A stretch of DNA of 64,000 nt from Gemmatimonas phototrophica (GTDB taxonomy: Bacteria; Gemmatimonadota; Gemmatimonadetes; Gemmatimonadales; Gemmatimonadaceae), in assembly GCA_945869195.1 (NCBI GenBank), contig CAMBNV010000006.1, positions 62,001 to 126,000 on the forward strand. The letters run 5' to 3'. Positions 53,323-62,064 of this stretch are shown one piece after another (positions within the stretch are counted from its first letter, which is position 1; the number at the start of each line of letters is the position of its first letter). The translations under genes were made by a program, and so were the position numbers. The notes beneath the pieces are model-generated. The model worked only from the letters and a program-made list of their open reading frames with translations. It made no database searches and was not told where the DNA came from.

Positions 53323-53350
53323 CGGGGCCACTCCGAAAAGAGTGACCCCG
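53323..53350 (-). terminator. Terminator of tRNA-Pro and/or the ArsC-like gene
   Basis: An 11-pair stem with one mismatch and a 6-base loop (53323-53333 with 53340-53350); on the minus strand it is followed by GTTCGTTTTAG. Confidence 0.7.
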
Positions 53351-53362
53351 CCGCTATCTGAA

Positions 53363-53436
53363 TCGGGACGACAGGATTTGAACCTGCGACCCCTTCCACC
53401 CCAAGGAAGTGCGCTACCGGGCTGCGCCACGTCCCG
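53363..53436 (-). tRNA. tRNA-Pro (anticodon GGG)
   Basis: Complete 74-base cloverleaf. The loop TTGGGGT gives anticodon GGG. T-loop GGTTCAAATCC and acceptor CGGGACG/CGTCCCG pair fully; discriminator A. Confidence 0.97.
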
Positions 53437-53570
53437 TCAGTCAGGCGTTCGTTCCATCTGACGACAGAGCGCGTAAGCTAGTCAGCCCGCACCTCCAACG
53501 CTACCAGCACACCTCCTCAGGCCACGGGAACCACTCAGCATTCCCAGACGTATTTCCCTCTGGCGCCGAC

Positions 53571-54434
53571 TTACGCGACGACCAGGGCGAACGGGTCGGC
53601 GTCTAGATGCGCCGGGAACCGGCGGCGGTACTCTCGCAGCCGATCGTGAGAGATCGTCGCGTCCATCACCTGAGGCGCCGCATCGCACTCCGCGGCCGGT
53701 TGTCCGAGGAAGTCAAGCACCGCGCTCCCCCCCAGGTGCCCGATCGCATTGCCATCGGAACCGGTCCGGTTGACGCCGACGACATAGCACAGGTTTTCGA
53801 TCGCGCGCGCCCGCAGCAGAGTGCGCCACGCGTCATGCCGCACGCCCGGCCAGTTGGCGACGTAGAGCAGCAGGTCGTAGTCGAGCGCGCCGGCTTGAGA
53901 CGAATCGACGCCATTGCGCGAGAAGACTGGAAAGCGCAGGTCGTAGCAGACGAGCGGACAGATGCGCCACCCGCGGAACTCGACTACGAGCCGTTCCCGA
54001 CCGGCGGCGTACCAGTCCTGCTCGCGCGCCATCCGAAAGAGATGGCGTTTATCGTAATGCCGGACAACGCCGTCCGGAGTCGCCCAAAGGAGTCGATTGT
54101 GCACCGCGTCGCCGACGCGGATCTGTACGCTCCCGGTTATCGCGGCGTCGTGGGCTCGCGCCTGCCCGCGCATCCACGAGACCGTCTCCCCTTCCATCGA
54201 CTCCGCGGTCGCAATGGCGTCGTTGGAAAATCCGGTACTAAAGGTCTCGGGCAGGACGATCAGGTCGGGGCGCGGCTGGATGGCAACGCGCTCGCCTAAC
54301 CACCGGGCGATCCGCTCGCGATTGGCAGCAGCATTATGCCAGATGGTGTCCGCCTGGACGAGCGTGACCTGCAGGTCGGATACCGCGGACGCCGGGGCGT
54401 CAGTGATCCCGCCCCCATCCGTTGCGTCGCTCAC
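53571..54434 (-). CDS. Carbon-nitrogen hydrolase, probable omega-amidase (YafV/Nit2-like)
   Basis: Nitrilase-superfamily amidase that hydrolyses 2-oxoglutaramate or 2-oxosuccinamate. The GTG at 54434 overlaps the aminotransferase stop (GTGA) and gives 287 residues; the longer frame overlaps that gene. The catalytic triad is visible: Glu in VLPETFSTGFS, Lys in HYDKRHLFRMA and Cys in PLVCYDLRFPVFSRN, a form diagnostic of YafV/Nit2. It lies in an operon with a methionine/glutamine aminotransferase. The context strongly favours omega-amidase over general nitrilase. Confidence 0.92.
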   Translation of the reverse strand: MSDATDGGGITDAPASAVSDLQVTLVQADTIWHNAAANRERIARWLGERVAIQPRPDLIVLPETFSTGFSNDAIATAESMEGETVSWMRGQARAHDAAITGSVQIRVGDAVHNRLLWATPDGVVRHYDKRHLFRMAREQDWYAAGRERLVVEFRGWRICPLVCYDLRFPVFSRNGVDSSQAGALDYDLLLYVANWPGVRHDAWRTLLRARAIENLCYVVGVNRTGSDGNAIGHLGGSAVLDFLGQPAAECDAAPQVMDATISHDRLREYRRRFPAHLDADPFALVVA

Positions 54435-55591
54435 ACGCCCTCCAGCCGCGCAATCGCGGCGTCGAGCGTGGACTGATCTTTCGCAAAGCAGAGCCGCACC
54501 AGACGCTGCTCCTCCACCGCCTTTCCATAGAACGGCGAGAGTGGAATCACCGCGACCCCATGTTCGGTGCAGAGCCATCGTGCGAACTCCACGTCGGGGA
54601 GCGCCGAGACCTTGGAGTAGTCGACAACCTGGAAGTACCCGCCCGGGACCGGCAGGGGCACGAACCGCGTGCGCGCGAGCTGCGCGGCAAAGCGGTCGCG
54701 CTTGGGCTGGTAAAACCCCGAGAGTTCGCGGTAGTGCTCCGGATGCGCCTGCAGCATATTGGCGAATGCCCACTGCGCTGGGGTGAAGCTGCTAAAGGTG
54801 TTGTACTGATGAACCTTTCGCAGCTCAGTCGTGAGCGCCGTGGGCGCGATGCAGTAGCCAACGCGCCACCCGGTACAGTGATAGGTCTTGCCAAAGCTCG
54901 AGACGACGAACGACCGCTGGGCGAGCTCGGCGTTCCGCAACACGCTCTCATGCCACTGGCCGTCGTACACGATATGCTCGTACACCTCGTCGGAGAGCAC
55001 CAATATCTCGGTCTCGCGCGTCAGCGCGGTGAGCTGCGCAACGTCCTCGGCCGACCAGATGGCGCCAGTGGGATTATTGGGCGAGTTGACGATGATGAGG
55101 CGCGTGCGCGACGTCACGGCGGCGCGGAGCCGAGTCCAGTCGATCGAGAAATCGCGCTCGCACAATCGCACGTGGCGGCAGAGCCCGCCGGCCAGCGCAA
55201 TCGCGGGCTCGTAGAGATCGTAACAGGGGTCGAGCACAATCACTTCATCGTCGGCGCGCACGACCGAGAGGATGACACTGAAGATGGCCTCCGACGCGCC
55301 GCTCGTCACGGTAATCTCTGTCTCGGGATCGGGGCGTGTGCCGTAGCAACTCGCCGTCTTGGCGGCGATCGCCTGGCGCAACGCGGGGATCCCGGGCATC
55401 GGCGCATACTGATTGCGACCCTCATTCATCGCCCGCGTCAGAGCGTCCATGAGAAACGTGGGGACCGAGAAATCGGGGAACCCTTGCCCGAGGTTAATCG
55501 CGCCAACCTCGGCCGCCAGCTGCGACATCACGGTGAAGATTGTCGTCCCGACCGCTGGTAGCTTGGAGTGGACCGCCCCGGGCACCGACAT
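54431..55591 (-). CDS. Methionine/glutamine aminotransferase (YbdL/KAT type)
   Basis: PLP aminotransferase that converts 4-methylthio-2-oxobutanoate and similar keto acids with glutamine or other donors. 386 residues, the same length as E. coli YbdL. Motifs: INLGQGFPDFSVPTFLMDAL, NQYAPMPGIPALRQAIA, NSPNNPTGAIWS, LSDEVYEHIVYDG and SSFGKTYHCTGWRVGYC, where Lys binds PLP. When glutamine is donor the product, 2-oxoglutaramate, is destroyed by the omega-amidase encoded next, which pulls the reaction forward. It follows a DinB-like gene by 6 bases. Confidence 0.92.
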   Translation of the reverse strand: MSVPGAVHSKLPAVGTTIFTVMSQLAAEVGAINLGQGFPDFSVPTFLMDALTRAMNEGRNQYAPMPGIPALRQAIAAKTASCYGTRPDPETEITVTSGASEAIFSVILSVVRADDEVIVLDPCYDLYEPAIALAGGLCRHVRLCERDFSIDWTRLRAAVTSRTRLIIVNSPNNPTGAIWSAEDVAQLTALTRETEILVLSDEVYEHIVYDGQWHESVLRNAELAQRSFVVSSFGKTYHCTGWRVGYCIAPTALTTELRKVHQYNTFSSFTPAQWAFANMLQAHPEHYRELSGFYQPKRDRFAAQLARTRFVPLPVPGGYFQVVDYSKVSALPDVEFARWLCTEHGVAVIPLSPFYGKAVEEQRLVRLCFAKDQSTLDAAIARLEGV

Positions 55592-55597
55592 CTCGTG

Positions 55598-56149
55598 TTA
55601 GGCCGTCGCCGTCGCCGCCGCCTGCGCGCGCGCCGCCGTCCGCGCCTGGCGTTCACGGGTGAGAGGCGCGACACCGCCGAGCAGACGCAGAATGAGCATC
55701 AACTGCGCCCGGTGGTGCATCTCATGCTCCTTTGCCGACATGAGACTCTCGAGCCGCGTCTTGGGGCTCGCACCCGTTGCGTCGGTGAATGTCTCGGCCA
55801 GCAGCGCATCATCGAGCGTCTCCAGCCAGGCAGCATAGCTCTCGCCGTCCGCTGTGAGCGCGGCCACCAGTGCGGCCTTGCTGCGTGACTGCGCCTCGAA
55901 CGTGCCTGCCTGCGTCATGACCGCGAGGAAGTCGAAGCCCTTGAGCGTCGTGATCCGACTCCCGCTATGGAATCCCTGGGAGATCCGCGGAGCCCAGATC
56001 ATGTGGGCGATAAGCGCACGCACGGTCCGAAAACCTGGCGCCGCGACAAAGTCGAACTGATCGTCGGGAATCTCCTCGACCACACGCGCCGTATTCGTCC
56101 GCACAGTGCGAAACGCTGCCGCGAGCTCCTTGGCGCCATACACTGACAT
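55598..56149 (-). CDS. DinB/YfiT-like four-helix protein
   Basis: Metal-binding four-helix bundle of the DinB superfamily (not DNA polymerase IV), 183 residues; a GGGAG site precedes the ATG. The three expected His ligands are His in VRALIAHMIWAP and the two in AKEHEMHHRAQLML. Related proteins include thiol-dependent transferases, but many are uncharacterised. The C-terminal 20 residues are Ala/Arg/Thr-rich. It is the first of three genes leading to the aminotransferase and omega-amidase. Confidence 0.85.
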   Translation of the reverse strand: MSVYGAKELAAAFRTVRTNTARVVEEIPDDQFDFVAAPGFRTVRALIAHMIWAPRISQGFHSGSRITTLKGFDFLAVMTQAGTFEAQSRSKAALVAALTADGESYAAWLETLDDALLAETFTDATGASPKTRLESLMSAKEHEMHHRAQLMLILRLLGGVAPLTRERQARTAARAQAAATATA

Positions 56150-56218
56150 GTTCCTGCTCCCTTTTCATCTGCAATCGTGAGGTGATCTGCCGCCACATCA
56201 AGATATGCGGCGTGCGCG

Positions 56219-56998
56219 TTACTGCGTCCAGTTCTTGCGGTCGTCGGGGGGGATGAAGTTGGAGAGAAACAACTTCTCCTGCTCCGTGACACTGCCGATC
56301 CCCGAGGCACTGATCTTGTCGAGAATCCGATTGACCTCTTCGCGAGTGATCGCGTGCACACCCTCGAGGTTGACCCGGTCGAGGTTTCGCTTGATCGCGC
56401 GTTCAGTCTCTGGCTTCACCGTGCGGGCATGCTTACGCCACCGATTGCCGGGCGACCAACGGTCGAGCGCCCAGAGGAAGGCGAAGGCTCCGGCATAGCC
56501 ACCCAGATGCGCAAAGTCCGCAACGCCGCCGCGCGAACCAGCCACGCCCGAGCGGATCGACATCACGGTGTATGCGACGACCATCATCCAGACCTGCATG
56601 GGGAGGATACCCCAGATTAGGAACACCTGTTTTGGCCAGAAGACGGCATACGCCATCATCACCCCGAAGACGCCGGCGGAGGCACCGACCATCGCCCCGC
56701 CTGGCGCAAGAACGAACTGAAAGAGCGCCCCCGTCACGCCAGCGATGAAGTAGAGCTGGGCAAAGCGCGCGCCCCCCAATCGTTCCTCCACGCGCGCGCC
56801 GAACCAGAAGAGACCGAGCATGTTAAAAAGCAGATGCATCGGGCCGCCATGTAAGAACATGTAGGTCACGGCGGTCCACGGCTCGCGAAGCACCGAGCGC
56901 GGGACGAAGACGAGCTGATCGGCAATCCCGGGCATGAGGACCTGCAGTCCGAACATGACAACATTCGCTATCACCAGGCGGAGTACCCACGGGGTCAC
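56219..56998 (-). CDS. Rhomboid-family intramembrane serine protease
   Basis: Integral membrane protease. GTG start at 56998 with GGAG about 9 bases upstream; 259 residues. Six helices are expected. Catalytic elements: MFLHGGPMHLLFNMLGLFWFG (oxyanion Asn and His), the Ser in VGASAGVFGVMMAY and the His in DFAHLGGYAGAF. A soluble C-terminal tail of about 80 residues, with a coiled, EF-hand-unlike ITREEVNRILDKISASG helix, is typical of rhomboids in this group. The start is preceded by another GGAG-like site. Confidence 0.93.
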   Translation of the reverse strand: MTPWVLRLVIANVVMFGLQVLMPGIADQLVFVPRSVLREPWTAVTYMFLHGGPMHLLFNMLGLFWFGARVEERLGGARFAQLYFIAGVTGALFQFVLAPGGAMVGASAGVFGVMMAYAVFWPKQVFLIWGILPMQVWMMVVAYTVMSIRSGVAGSRGGVADFAHLGGYAGAFAFLWALDRWSPGNRWRKHARTVKPETERAIKRNLDRVNLEGVHAITREEVNRILDKISASGIGSVTEQEKLFLSNFIPPDDRKNWTQ

Positions 56999-57109
56999 GT
57001 CATTGGCTCCATAAAGTCGTGGTCATCGGGCGGCCCCTCGCACGGGGCGAACGAATCCGGTGTTGTTCGCGGGCCCGGGTGGCGGCGCTTCGACCACTCC
57101 GGTACGGGG

Positions 57110-58633
57110 TCAGGGCGCTGACGTGAGCCCGAAAAGGTTTTGTGTCAGCGACTCGTCCCACTGCTCCATCACGGCCGTCGATGCGCGCACGCGATCCGGA
57201 TAGCGCGCCGCAAGGTTGTACGCCTCACCAGGGTCACTCGTGAGGTTGAACAGCAATGGCAACGGCCCCGTCGTCTGCCGGCTCAGCCAGCCGAGTCGCT
57301 GGTTCACTGGCATCGGCCAGACATAGTGATTGGTAGTCCGAATGAACTTCCATTCGCCGGACCGCATGCTTTCGAGCGTGCCCTGATGGTAAAAGAAGAG
57401 TTCACGTGGCGGTGCTGCGGTCCGCGCGGCGGGCCGTGCGAACAGATCCGCCATGGACAGGCCATCGATCAGCCGGTCCGACGGCAGTCCGATTCCGGCG
57501 AGCGCGAGGAGCGTCGGAAAGACGTCGATGTTCATCGTGAGGGCGTCGCACAGCTGTCCGCGCGGGATCGTGCCCTCCCAGTGCGCGATCATCGGCACGC
57601 GATGCCCGCCTTCGAAGCTCTGACCCTTCCGCCCGCGGAACCCAGCGGGACTGCCGTCGTACCACGGACCGTTGTCACTCGTGAAGAGCACCAGGGTGTT
57701 CTTGTCCTGGCCCGTGCGCGCGAGGGTGTCCATCAGGCGCCCGACGTTCCAGTCAATCTCCTCGATCGTGTCGCCGTACGCTCCAGCAGCGGAGCGATCC
57801 TTGAACTGCGACGAGGCAGCGAGCGGTCGGTGCGGGTAGGTGTGCGCGAGATAGAGAAAGAATGGCGTGTTGGCGCTCGCCTCGACGATCTTGATCGCCT
57901 CGTCGGTATAGAGGCGGGTGAGTTTCGTACGGTCAACGAGCTCGGCTTCGACGACGTCGTGGTCCCGGTAGAGCGGAAACGGGCTCATATCGTTGCTGTG
58001 CGGCACGCCAAAGAAACTCGTGAACCCATGATTGAGCGGATGGAACTGTGGCGCATTCGCGAAATCGCCAAGATGCCACTTACCGACCAGCGCGGTGCGA
58101 TACCCGCGCTGCTGCAACGCCTGGCCGACGGTGACCTCGAACGCGTCGAGACCCCTGGCACCGACTTCCGAATCCATGTCCATCAGCCCGACGGCGCCCG
58201 CCGCGAACCCCAGCTGGTTGATGAGCTTGACCTTCAGCGACGTGGTGGTCGGCATGAGCGGGAAATCGAGCCGCATCCGCTTCGGGTACCGACCGGTGAG
58301 GAGCCCCGCCCGCGAGGGGGTGCAGACCGAGTCGCAGGCGTGGAAATCAGTGAAGCGCACCCCGCGCGCCGCGAGCGCGTCGATCTGCGGCGTCTTGACC
58401 GCGGCGCTTCCGTAGCAGCCTAGGTCACCATATCCCAGGTCGTCGCAGTTGATGAGAATAATGTTCGGCGGCCGACCCGTGAACGCGGGATCGAGCGCCG
58501 TGATCTCCCCGATCGCGCGCGACGCCGGGAAGGGCTGCTGCTTCGCCTTGAGGAAATACCATCCTCCAGCGGCCAATCCAACGCCGCCCACGGCGAGTCC
58601 GCCGATGAATTGCTTTCGCGAAATCTGCCGCAT
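57110..58633 (-). CDS. Secreted sulfatase (arylsulfatase A family)
   Basis: Sulfatase acting on sulfate esters outside the cytoplasm. 507 residues. The active-site CTPSRAGLLTGRYP carries the C-x-P-S-R motif in which Cys is converted to formylglycine; NCDDLGYGDLGCYG near residue 63 gives the calcium-binding Asp pair and LFTSDNGPWYDG the rest of the site. The N-terminus (SRKQFIGGLAVGGVGLAAGG) is a Tat-like signal or membrane anchor with Arg-Lys instead of Arg-Arg. No separate formylglycine-generating enzyme is encoded in this window. Confidence 0.93.
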   Translation of the reverse strand: MRQISRKQFIGGLAVGGVGLAAGGWYFLKAKQQPFPASRAIGEITALDPAFTGRPPNIILINCDDLGYGDLGCYGSAAVKTPQIDALAARGVRFTDFHACDSVCTPSRAGLLTGRYPKRMRLDFPLMPTTTSLKVKLINQLGFAAGAVGLMDMDSEVGARGLDAFEVTVGQALQQRGYRTALVGKWHLGDFANAPQFHPLNHGFTSFFGVPHSNDMSPFPLYRDHDVVEAELVDRTKLTRLYTDEAIKIVEASANTPFFLYLAHTYPHRPLAASSQFKDRSAAGAYGDTIEEIDWNVGRLMDTLARTGQDKNTLVLFTSDNGPWYDGSPAGFRGRKGQSFEGGHRVPMIAHWEGTIPRGQLCDALTMNIDVFPTLLALAGIGLPSDRLIDGLSMADLFARPAARTAAPPRELFFYHQGTLESMRSGEWKFIRTTNHYVWPMPVNQRLGWLSRQTTGPLPLLFNLTSDPGEAYNLAARYPDRVRASTAVMEQWDESLTQNLFGLTSAP

Positions 58634-58715
58634 TCGTGGTGATCACCGGGGGAAAGGGGAATCATTACGACAACGCCCCGCCGCTTCAAGCGTGGCAGGG
58701 CGTTGGATCAAAGAG

Positions 58716-58788
<73 letters not shown>

Positions 58789-58921
58789 GTGACTCTGAGT
58801 ATAGCCCTCCCCCACAGGACCGACAAGCGCCCGCGCGCGGTCCCGCGTCATTTCCAGACAGGGCCAGGCCTAGGCGCCCCGCACGCAATGCGTCGAGCTA
58901 CGCGTGAAGACCAGAAAGCAG

Positions 58922-58959
58922 AAGCGGGGCCACGCACCCGGTGCGCGACCCCGCTTTTT
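58922..58959. terminator. Terminator hairpin within the tRNA cluster
   Basis: Arms 58922-58929 and 58949-58956 with a partly paired loop, followed by TTTTT on the plus strand (CTTCTGCTTTCTGG on the minus). It lies between tRNA-Thr and tRNA-Gly. Confidence 0.65.
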
Positions 58960-58988
58960 GCATCAGCAATATCTCACCTCTGCCACCA

Positions 58989-59060
58989 AGCCACAGACCG
59001 GGATTGAACCGGTGACCGCTCGATTACGAATCGAGTGCTCTACCGCTGAGCTACTGTGGC
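58989..59060 (-). tRNA. tRNA-Thr (anticodon CGU)
   Basis: 72-base cloverleaf; loop TTCGTAA gives CGU. Acceptor GCCACAG/CTGTGGC paired. Confidence 0.96.
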
Positions 59061-59142
59061 GCTTCAGACGGTGAGCCGAGGGTCGTGAGCGAACTGCCAC
59101 CTCACGTCTCCCCTCTCCGATCTCACAGCTGTCGTGCTTGAA

Positions 59143-59224
59143 TGCCCTGGCGCGGACTCGAACCGCGACGCCTTACGGCACCACCCCCTCAAGATGGCGT
59201 GTCTACCAATTTCACCACCAGGGC
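59143..59224 (-). tRNA. tRNA-Leu (anticodon GAG)
   Basis: 82 bases with the long variable arm of class II tRNAs; loop TTGAGGG gives GAG; acceptor GCCCTGG/CCAGGGC paired; discriminator A. Confidence 0.96.
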
Positions 59225-59309
59225 CCTGCGACTTCAGATGGGAGACGATGGGCGTAGGATCACTGCGGCTCTGACCCTTCGCCTGCGACCAACGTCTTCT
59301 GCATCGAAC

Positions 59310-59383
59310 GGGAGCGACGGGGCTCGAACCCGCAACCTCTCGAGTGACAGTCGAGTGCTCTAACCAGTTGAGCTACGCCCCCA
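59310..59383 (-). tRNA. tRNA-Asp (anticodon GUC)
   Basis: 74-base cloverleaf; loop CTGTCAC gives GUC; discriminator G as expected for Asp. Confidence 0.97.
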
Positions 59384-59425
59384 GACCTACAGAACAGCTC
59401 TCACCCGCCACGAAGGGGCGACGAA

Positions 59426-59497
59426 TAGCCCCAACGGGAATCGAACCCGTCTCTACACCTTGAAAGGGTGTCGTCCTAACCGATAGACGATGGGGCC
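59426..59497 (-). tRNA. tRNA-Glu (anticodon UUC)
   Basis: 72-base cloverleaf; loop CTTTCAA gives UUC. The first pair of the acceptor stem reads G-U with discriminator A. Confidence 0.95.
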
Positions 59498-59548
59498 GAT
59501 CTCCTCACACCTTCCACCTCACACCAACCTCACACCAACCTCAGACAG

Positions 59549-59621
59549 TAGCGGTAACGGGATTCGAACCCGTGTTCCAGCCTTGAGAGGGCCGTGTCCT
59601 AGTCCCCTAGACGATACCGCC
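59549..59621 (-). tRNA. tRNA-Glu (anticodon CUC)
   Basis: 73-base cloverleaf; loop CTCTCAA gives CUC. It shares the G1-U72 pair and A discriminator with the UUC gene. Confidence 0.95.
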
Positions 59622-59665
59622 GTGGGTCCTGCATCGTGCGTCGTACACCTACTCTCCGCCCAGCA

Positions 59666-59738
59666 CAGGCCCGGAGGGAATCGAACCCCCAACCGCCGGT
59701 TTTGGAGACCGGTGCTCTACCAATTGAGCTACGGACCT
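59666..59738 (-). tRNA. tRNA-Trp (anticodon CCA)
   Basis: 73-base cloverleaf; loop CTCCAAA gives CCA; acceptor AGGTCCG/CGGGCCT; discriminator G, the Trp identity element. Confidence 0.97.
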
Positions 59739-59797
59739 AAGAGGGGAGATCAGGCCCGACCGTCTCCCACCTCCCACCTACAACCTGCAGCTTGGAG

Positions 59798-59871
59798 GGT
59801 GGCTGACGGGAATCGAACCCGCGACCCTCGGAACCACAATCCGATGCTCTAACCGACTGAGCTACAGCCAC
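59798..59871 (-). tRNA. tRNA-His (anticodon GUG)
   Basis: Loop TTGTGGT gives GUG. The discriminator C can pair with an encoded extra G just before the 5' end (59872), the G-1 needed by HisRS. It is the tRNA nearest efp. Confidence 0.97.
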
Positions 59872-59949
59872 CATGTCCCGGTCGCGGTCCCGGGGAACAG
59901 GGAAAAATACTCGGGACCACAGCGCGAATCAACCGCCCTTTTCCTGCGG

Positions 59950-60516
59950 TCAGTCCTTCGCCCGATCCATATACTCGCCGGTGTTCGGGTTCACTCGCAC
60001 CCGTTCCCCCGACGCGATGAACTCTGGCACGTTGATCGAGACGCCGTTCGCCAGCACTGCCGGCTTCGAGCTCGCGGTCTTCGTCGCCGTCTTCATGACA
60101 GGCGCCGTATCGGTGATCTCGTAGTTCATGAACTGCGGCAGCTGCAACGACATTGGCTTGCCATTATAAAACTCGACAATCACCTGCATGTTGTCCTGCA
60201 TCCAGGGCGCATTGTCGCCAAGCGCTTCCTCGTCCATCTCCAGCTGCTCGTAGTTCTCGGTGTTCATGAAGTGGTACGAGTCGCCCCCCTTGTAGAGGAA
60301 CTGCAACTCGTGCGTCTCCATGTCCGCCTTGTGGAGCTGGTCGTCAGCGCGGAAGCGATGCTCGAAGTTGTTGCCCGAGCGGAGATTCTTGAGCTTCGCC
60401 TGCACCATCGCGCGCAGGTTGCCCGGCGTGTGGTGACGGAACTCGATGATGCGGCAGGGATCGCCTTCCCACACGATGACCATGCCGCGACGGATCTGCG
60501 TGGCTGGGAGCGCCAT
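59950..60516 (-). CDS. efp: Translation elongation factor P
   Basis: Relieves ribosome stalling at proline stretches. 188 residues with the three EF-P domains; it starts MALPATQIRRGMVI and ends SGERVRVNPNTGEYMDRAK, the family signature. In the domain I loop, where E. coli has the modified Lys in PGKGQA, this protein reads PGNLRA (about residues 31-36), so Asn replaces the Lys and Arg sits two positions on. No EpmA/EpmB/EarP-like gene is near. The next genes downstream are tRNAs, which may share its transcript. Confidence 0.96.
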   Translation of the reverse strand: MALPATQIRRGMVIVWEGDPCRIIEFRHHTPGNLRAMVQAKLKNLRSGNNFEHRFRADDQLHKADMETHELQFLYKGGDSYHFMNTENYEQLEMDEEALGDNAPWMQDNMQVIVEFYNGKPMSLQLPQFMNYEITDTAPVMKTATKTASSKPAVLANGVSINVPEFIASGERVRVNPNTGEYMDRAKD

Positions 60517-60627
60517 AGGAGTCAGTGCTACAGGTTGAGAATCGGCCTAAACGAAGACAGCCTTTAAGCTTAGCCGTTCTGAAGCGCTGGGTCAACCAAC
60601 CGACGGCCACTTGTCGCAGCCGCCTGC

Positions 60628-61368
60628 TCAGCGAATCGTCACTCCGGGGAGGGTCCGCAACAGCGGTGCGAGCGCCTTCCACATATTTCGCGCCGCGCGG
60701 CGCGCGCCCTCCTCATTTGGATGGATCCCGTCGTCCTGGTTCAGATCGGGCACGCCGGCTATGCCCTCGAGAAAGAAGGGGATCAGCGTCACCTGCTCCG
60801 CTCGCGCTACCGCCAGAAAGGCGTCGTGAAAGTCGCGGGTGTAGTGACGCCCCAGATTCGTCGGGGCCTCCATCTGCGCCAGGACGACCCGCACCGTGGG
60901 GTTGGCCGATCGTACTTTGCGGATGATGCCCGCAAGGTTCGCCCGGGTGGTGTCGACCTGCAGCCCACGGAGACCATCGTTCGCCCCGGTCTCGATCACG
61001 ACCAGGTCAGCCCGGTCCCGCAGCAACCAGTCCACCCGGCGCAGTGCGCCCGCCGACGTCTCTCCAGACAACCCGGCCGCCACAACGAGCGCCCGGTACC
61101 CCACCGAGTCGGCGAGTCGCTGAAGCACCGCCGGGTATGCCGAGTCGGGATCGAGCCCTTGCCCGGCCGTGATGCTCGTCCCGAGGATGAGTACGCGTAC
61201 GACAGCCGTTGCTCGGACGGGCGCCACCGTGCTTGATTCCGTCGTTGTTTCCACTGGCACAGGTAGCACCGTCGCTGGCTGCGGCTCGGCGCCGCACGCG
61301 CCTCCCCACAGCACGATCAGCAGCGCCGCTGCGCCGCCGCCGATTCCCCCTCTTCTCAAATTGCGCAT
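60628..61368 (-). CDS. SGNH/GDSL esterase lipoprotein (TesA-like)
   Basis: Periplasmic lysophospholipase/thioesterase-like hydrolase, 246 residues. A lipoprotein signal ends in VLWGGACG (Cys about residue 26), then a Thr/Val-rich spacer. SGNH blocks: VLILGTSITAGQGLD (block I, with the catalytic Ser; GTSIT replaces GDSLT), AAGLSGETSAG (block II), ETGANDGLRG (block III) and DGIHPNEEG (block V, Asp and His). Its start codon is 3 bases from that of the divergent ATPase gene, as in the tesA-ybbA arrangement of proteobacteria. Confidence 0.92.
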   Translation of the reverse strand: MRNLRRGGIGGGAAALLIVLWGGACGAEPQPATVLPVPVETTTESSTVAPVRATAVVRVLILGTSITAGQGLDPDSAYPAVLQRLADSVGYRALVVAAGLSGETSAGALRRVDWLLRDRADLVVIETGANDGLRGLQVDTTRANLAGIIRKVRSANPTVRVVLAQMEAPTNLGRHYTRDFHDAFLAVARAEQVTLIPFFLEGIAGVPDLNQDDGIHPNEEGARRAARNMWKALAPLLRTLPGVTIR

Positions 61369-61371
61369 GCA

Positions 61372-62064
61372 ATGCTCTCAGCTCGAGACCTGACCAAAGA
61401 ATACCAGAGCGGTACGTCCGCCCTGGCCGTGCTCAAGGATGTCACCTTCGACATTCCTCAGGGCACTTTCGTATCCATCGTGGGCCCGTCGGGCAGCGGC
61501 AAGACCACACTCCTGGGACTATTGGCGGGACTCGATCTGCCGTCCCGCGGTGCCGTCTTGCTTGACGGGGCTGACCTCACGCGCCTCGACGAGGACGCTC
61601 GGGCGCAGCTCCGAGGTGAGAAAGTCGGATTCATCTTCCAGTCGTTTCAGCTCATCTCGACCCTGACCGCCGCTGAGAACGTGCAGGTCCCGCTCGAACT
61701 CCGCGGCGACGACAACGTCGCCGCGCGCGCGCTCGATCTCCTCGCACGCGTCGGGCTCGGCGATCGCACCGACCACTACCCGGCCCAACTCTCCGGCGGC
61801 GAACAACAGCGCGTTGCCATCGCACGTGCCTTTGCCAATAAACCCCGGATCCTCTTCGCCGACGAGCCCACTGGCAATCTGGACGGAAGCACCGGCGCGC
61901 GCATTGTCGAGCTGCTCGACGAACTCAACCGCGAGTCAGGCGCGACCGTGGTGATCGTCACGCACGACCTCACTCTCGCCGAGCATGCACAGCGCCTGAT
62001 CCGACTCCAGGATGGTGCGGTGGTCGAGGATCGGCCTTCGCGTAGCGTCACCGCGAGCGCCTGA
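61372..62064 (+). CDS. ABC transporter ATPase (YbbA/LolD-like)
   Basis: ATP-binding subunit of a MacB/LolD-type exporter or lipid-associated transporter, 230 residues. Walker A GPSGSGKTTLL, Q-loop FIFQSFQLI, signature LSGGEQQRVAIARAFAN, Walker B ILFADEPTGNLD and switch His in VIVTHDLTLAEHA are all intact. Its stop overlaps the start of the permease by one base (TGATG). The neighbouring TesA-like esterase and large permease match the conserved ybbA-ybbP locus, whose substrate is unknown. Confidence 0.93.
   Translation: MLSARDLTKEYQSGTSALAVLKDVTFDIPQGTFVSIVGPSGSGKTTLLGLLAGLDLPSRGAVLLDGADLTRLDEDARAQLRGEKVGFIFQSFQLISTLTAAENVQVPLELRGDDNVAARALDLLARVGLGDRTDHYPAQLSGGEQQRVAIARAFANKPRILFADEPTGNLDGSTGARIVELLDELNRESGATVVIVTHDLTLAEHAQRLIRLQDGAVVEDRPSRSVTASA

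Noticed and set aside
53341-53440. Attachment site or island boundary at tRNA-Pro
   Set aside because: No integrase, no direct repeat of the tRNA 3' end and no change in gene type or base use nearby.
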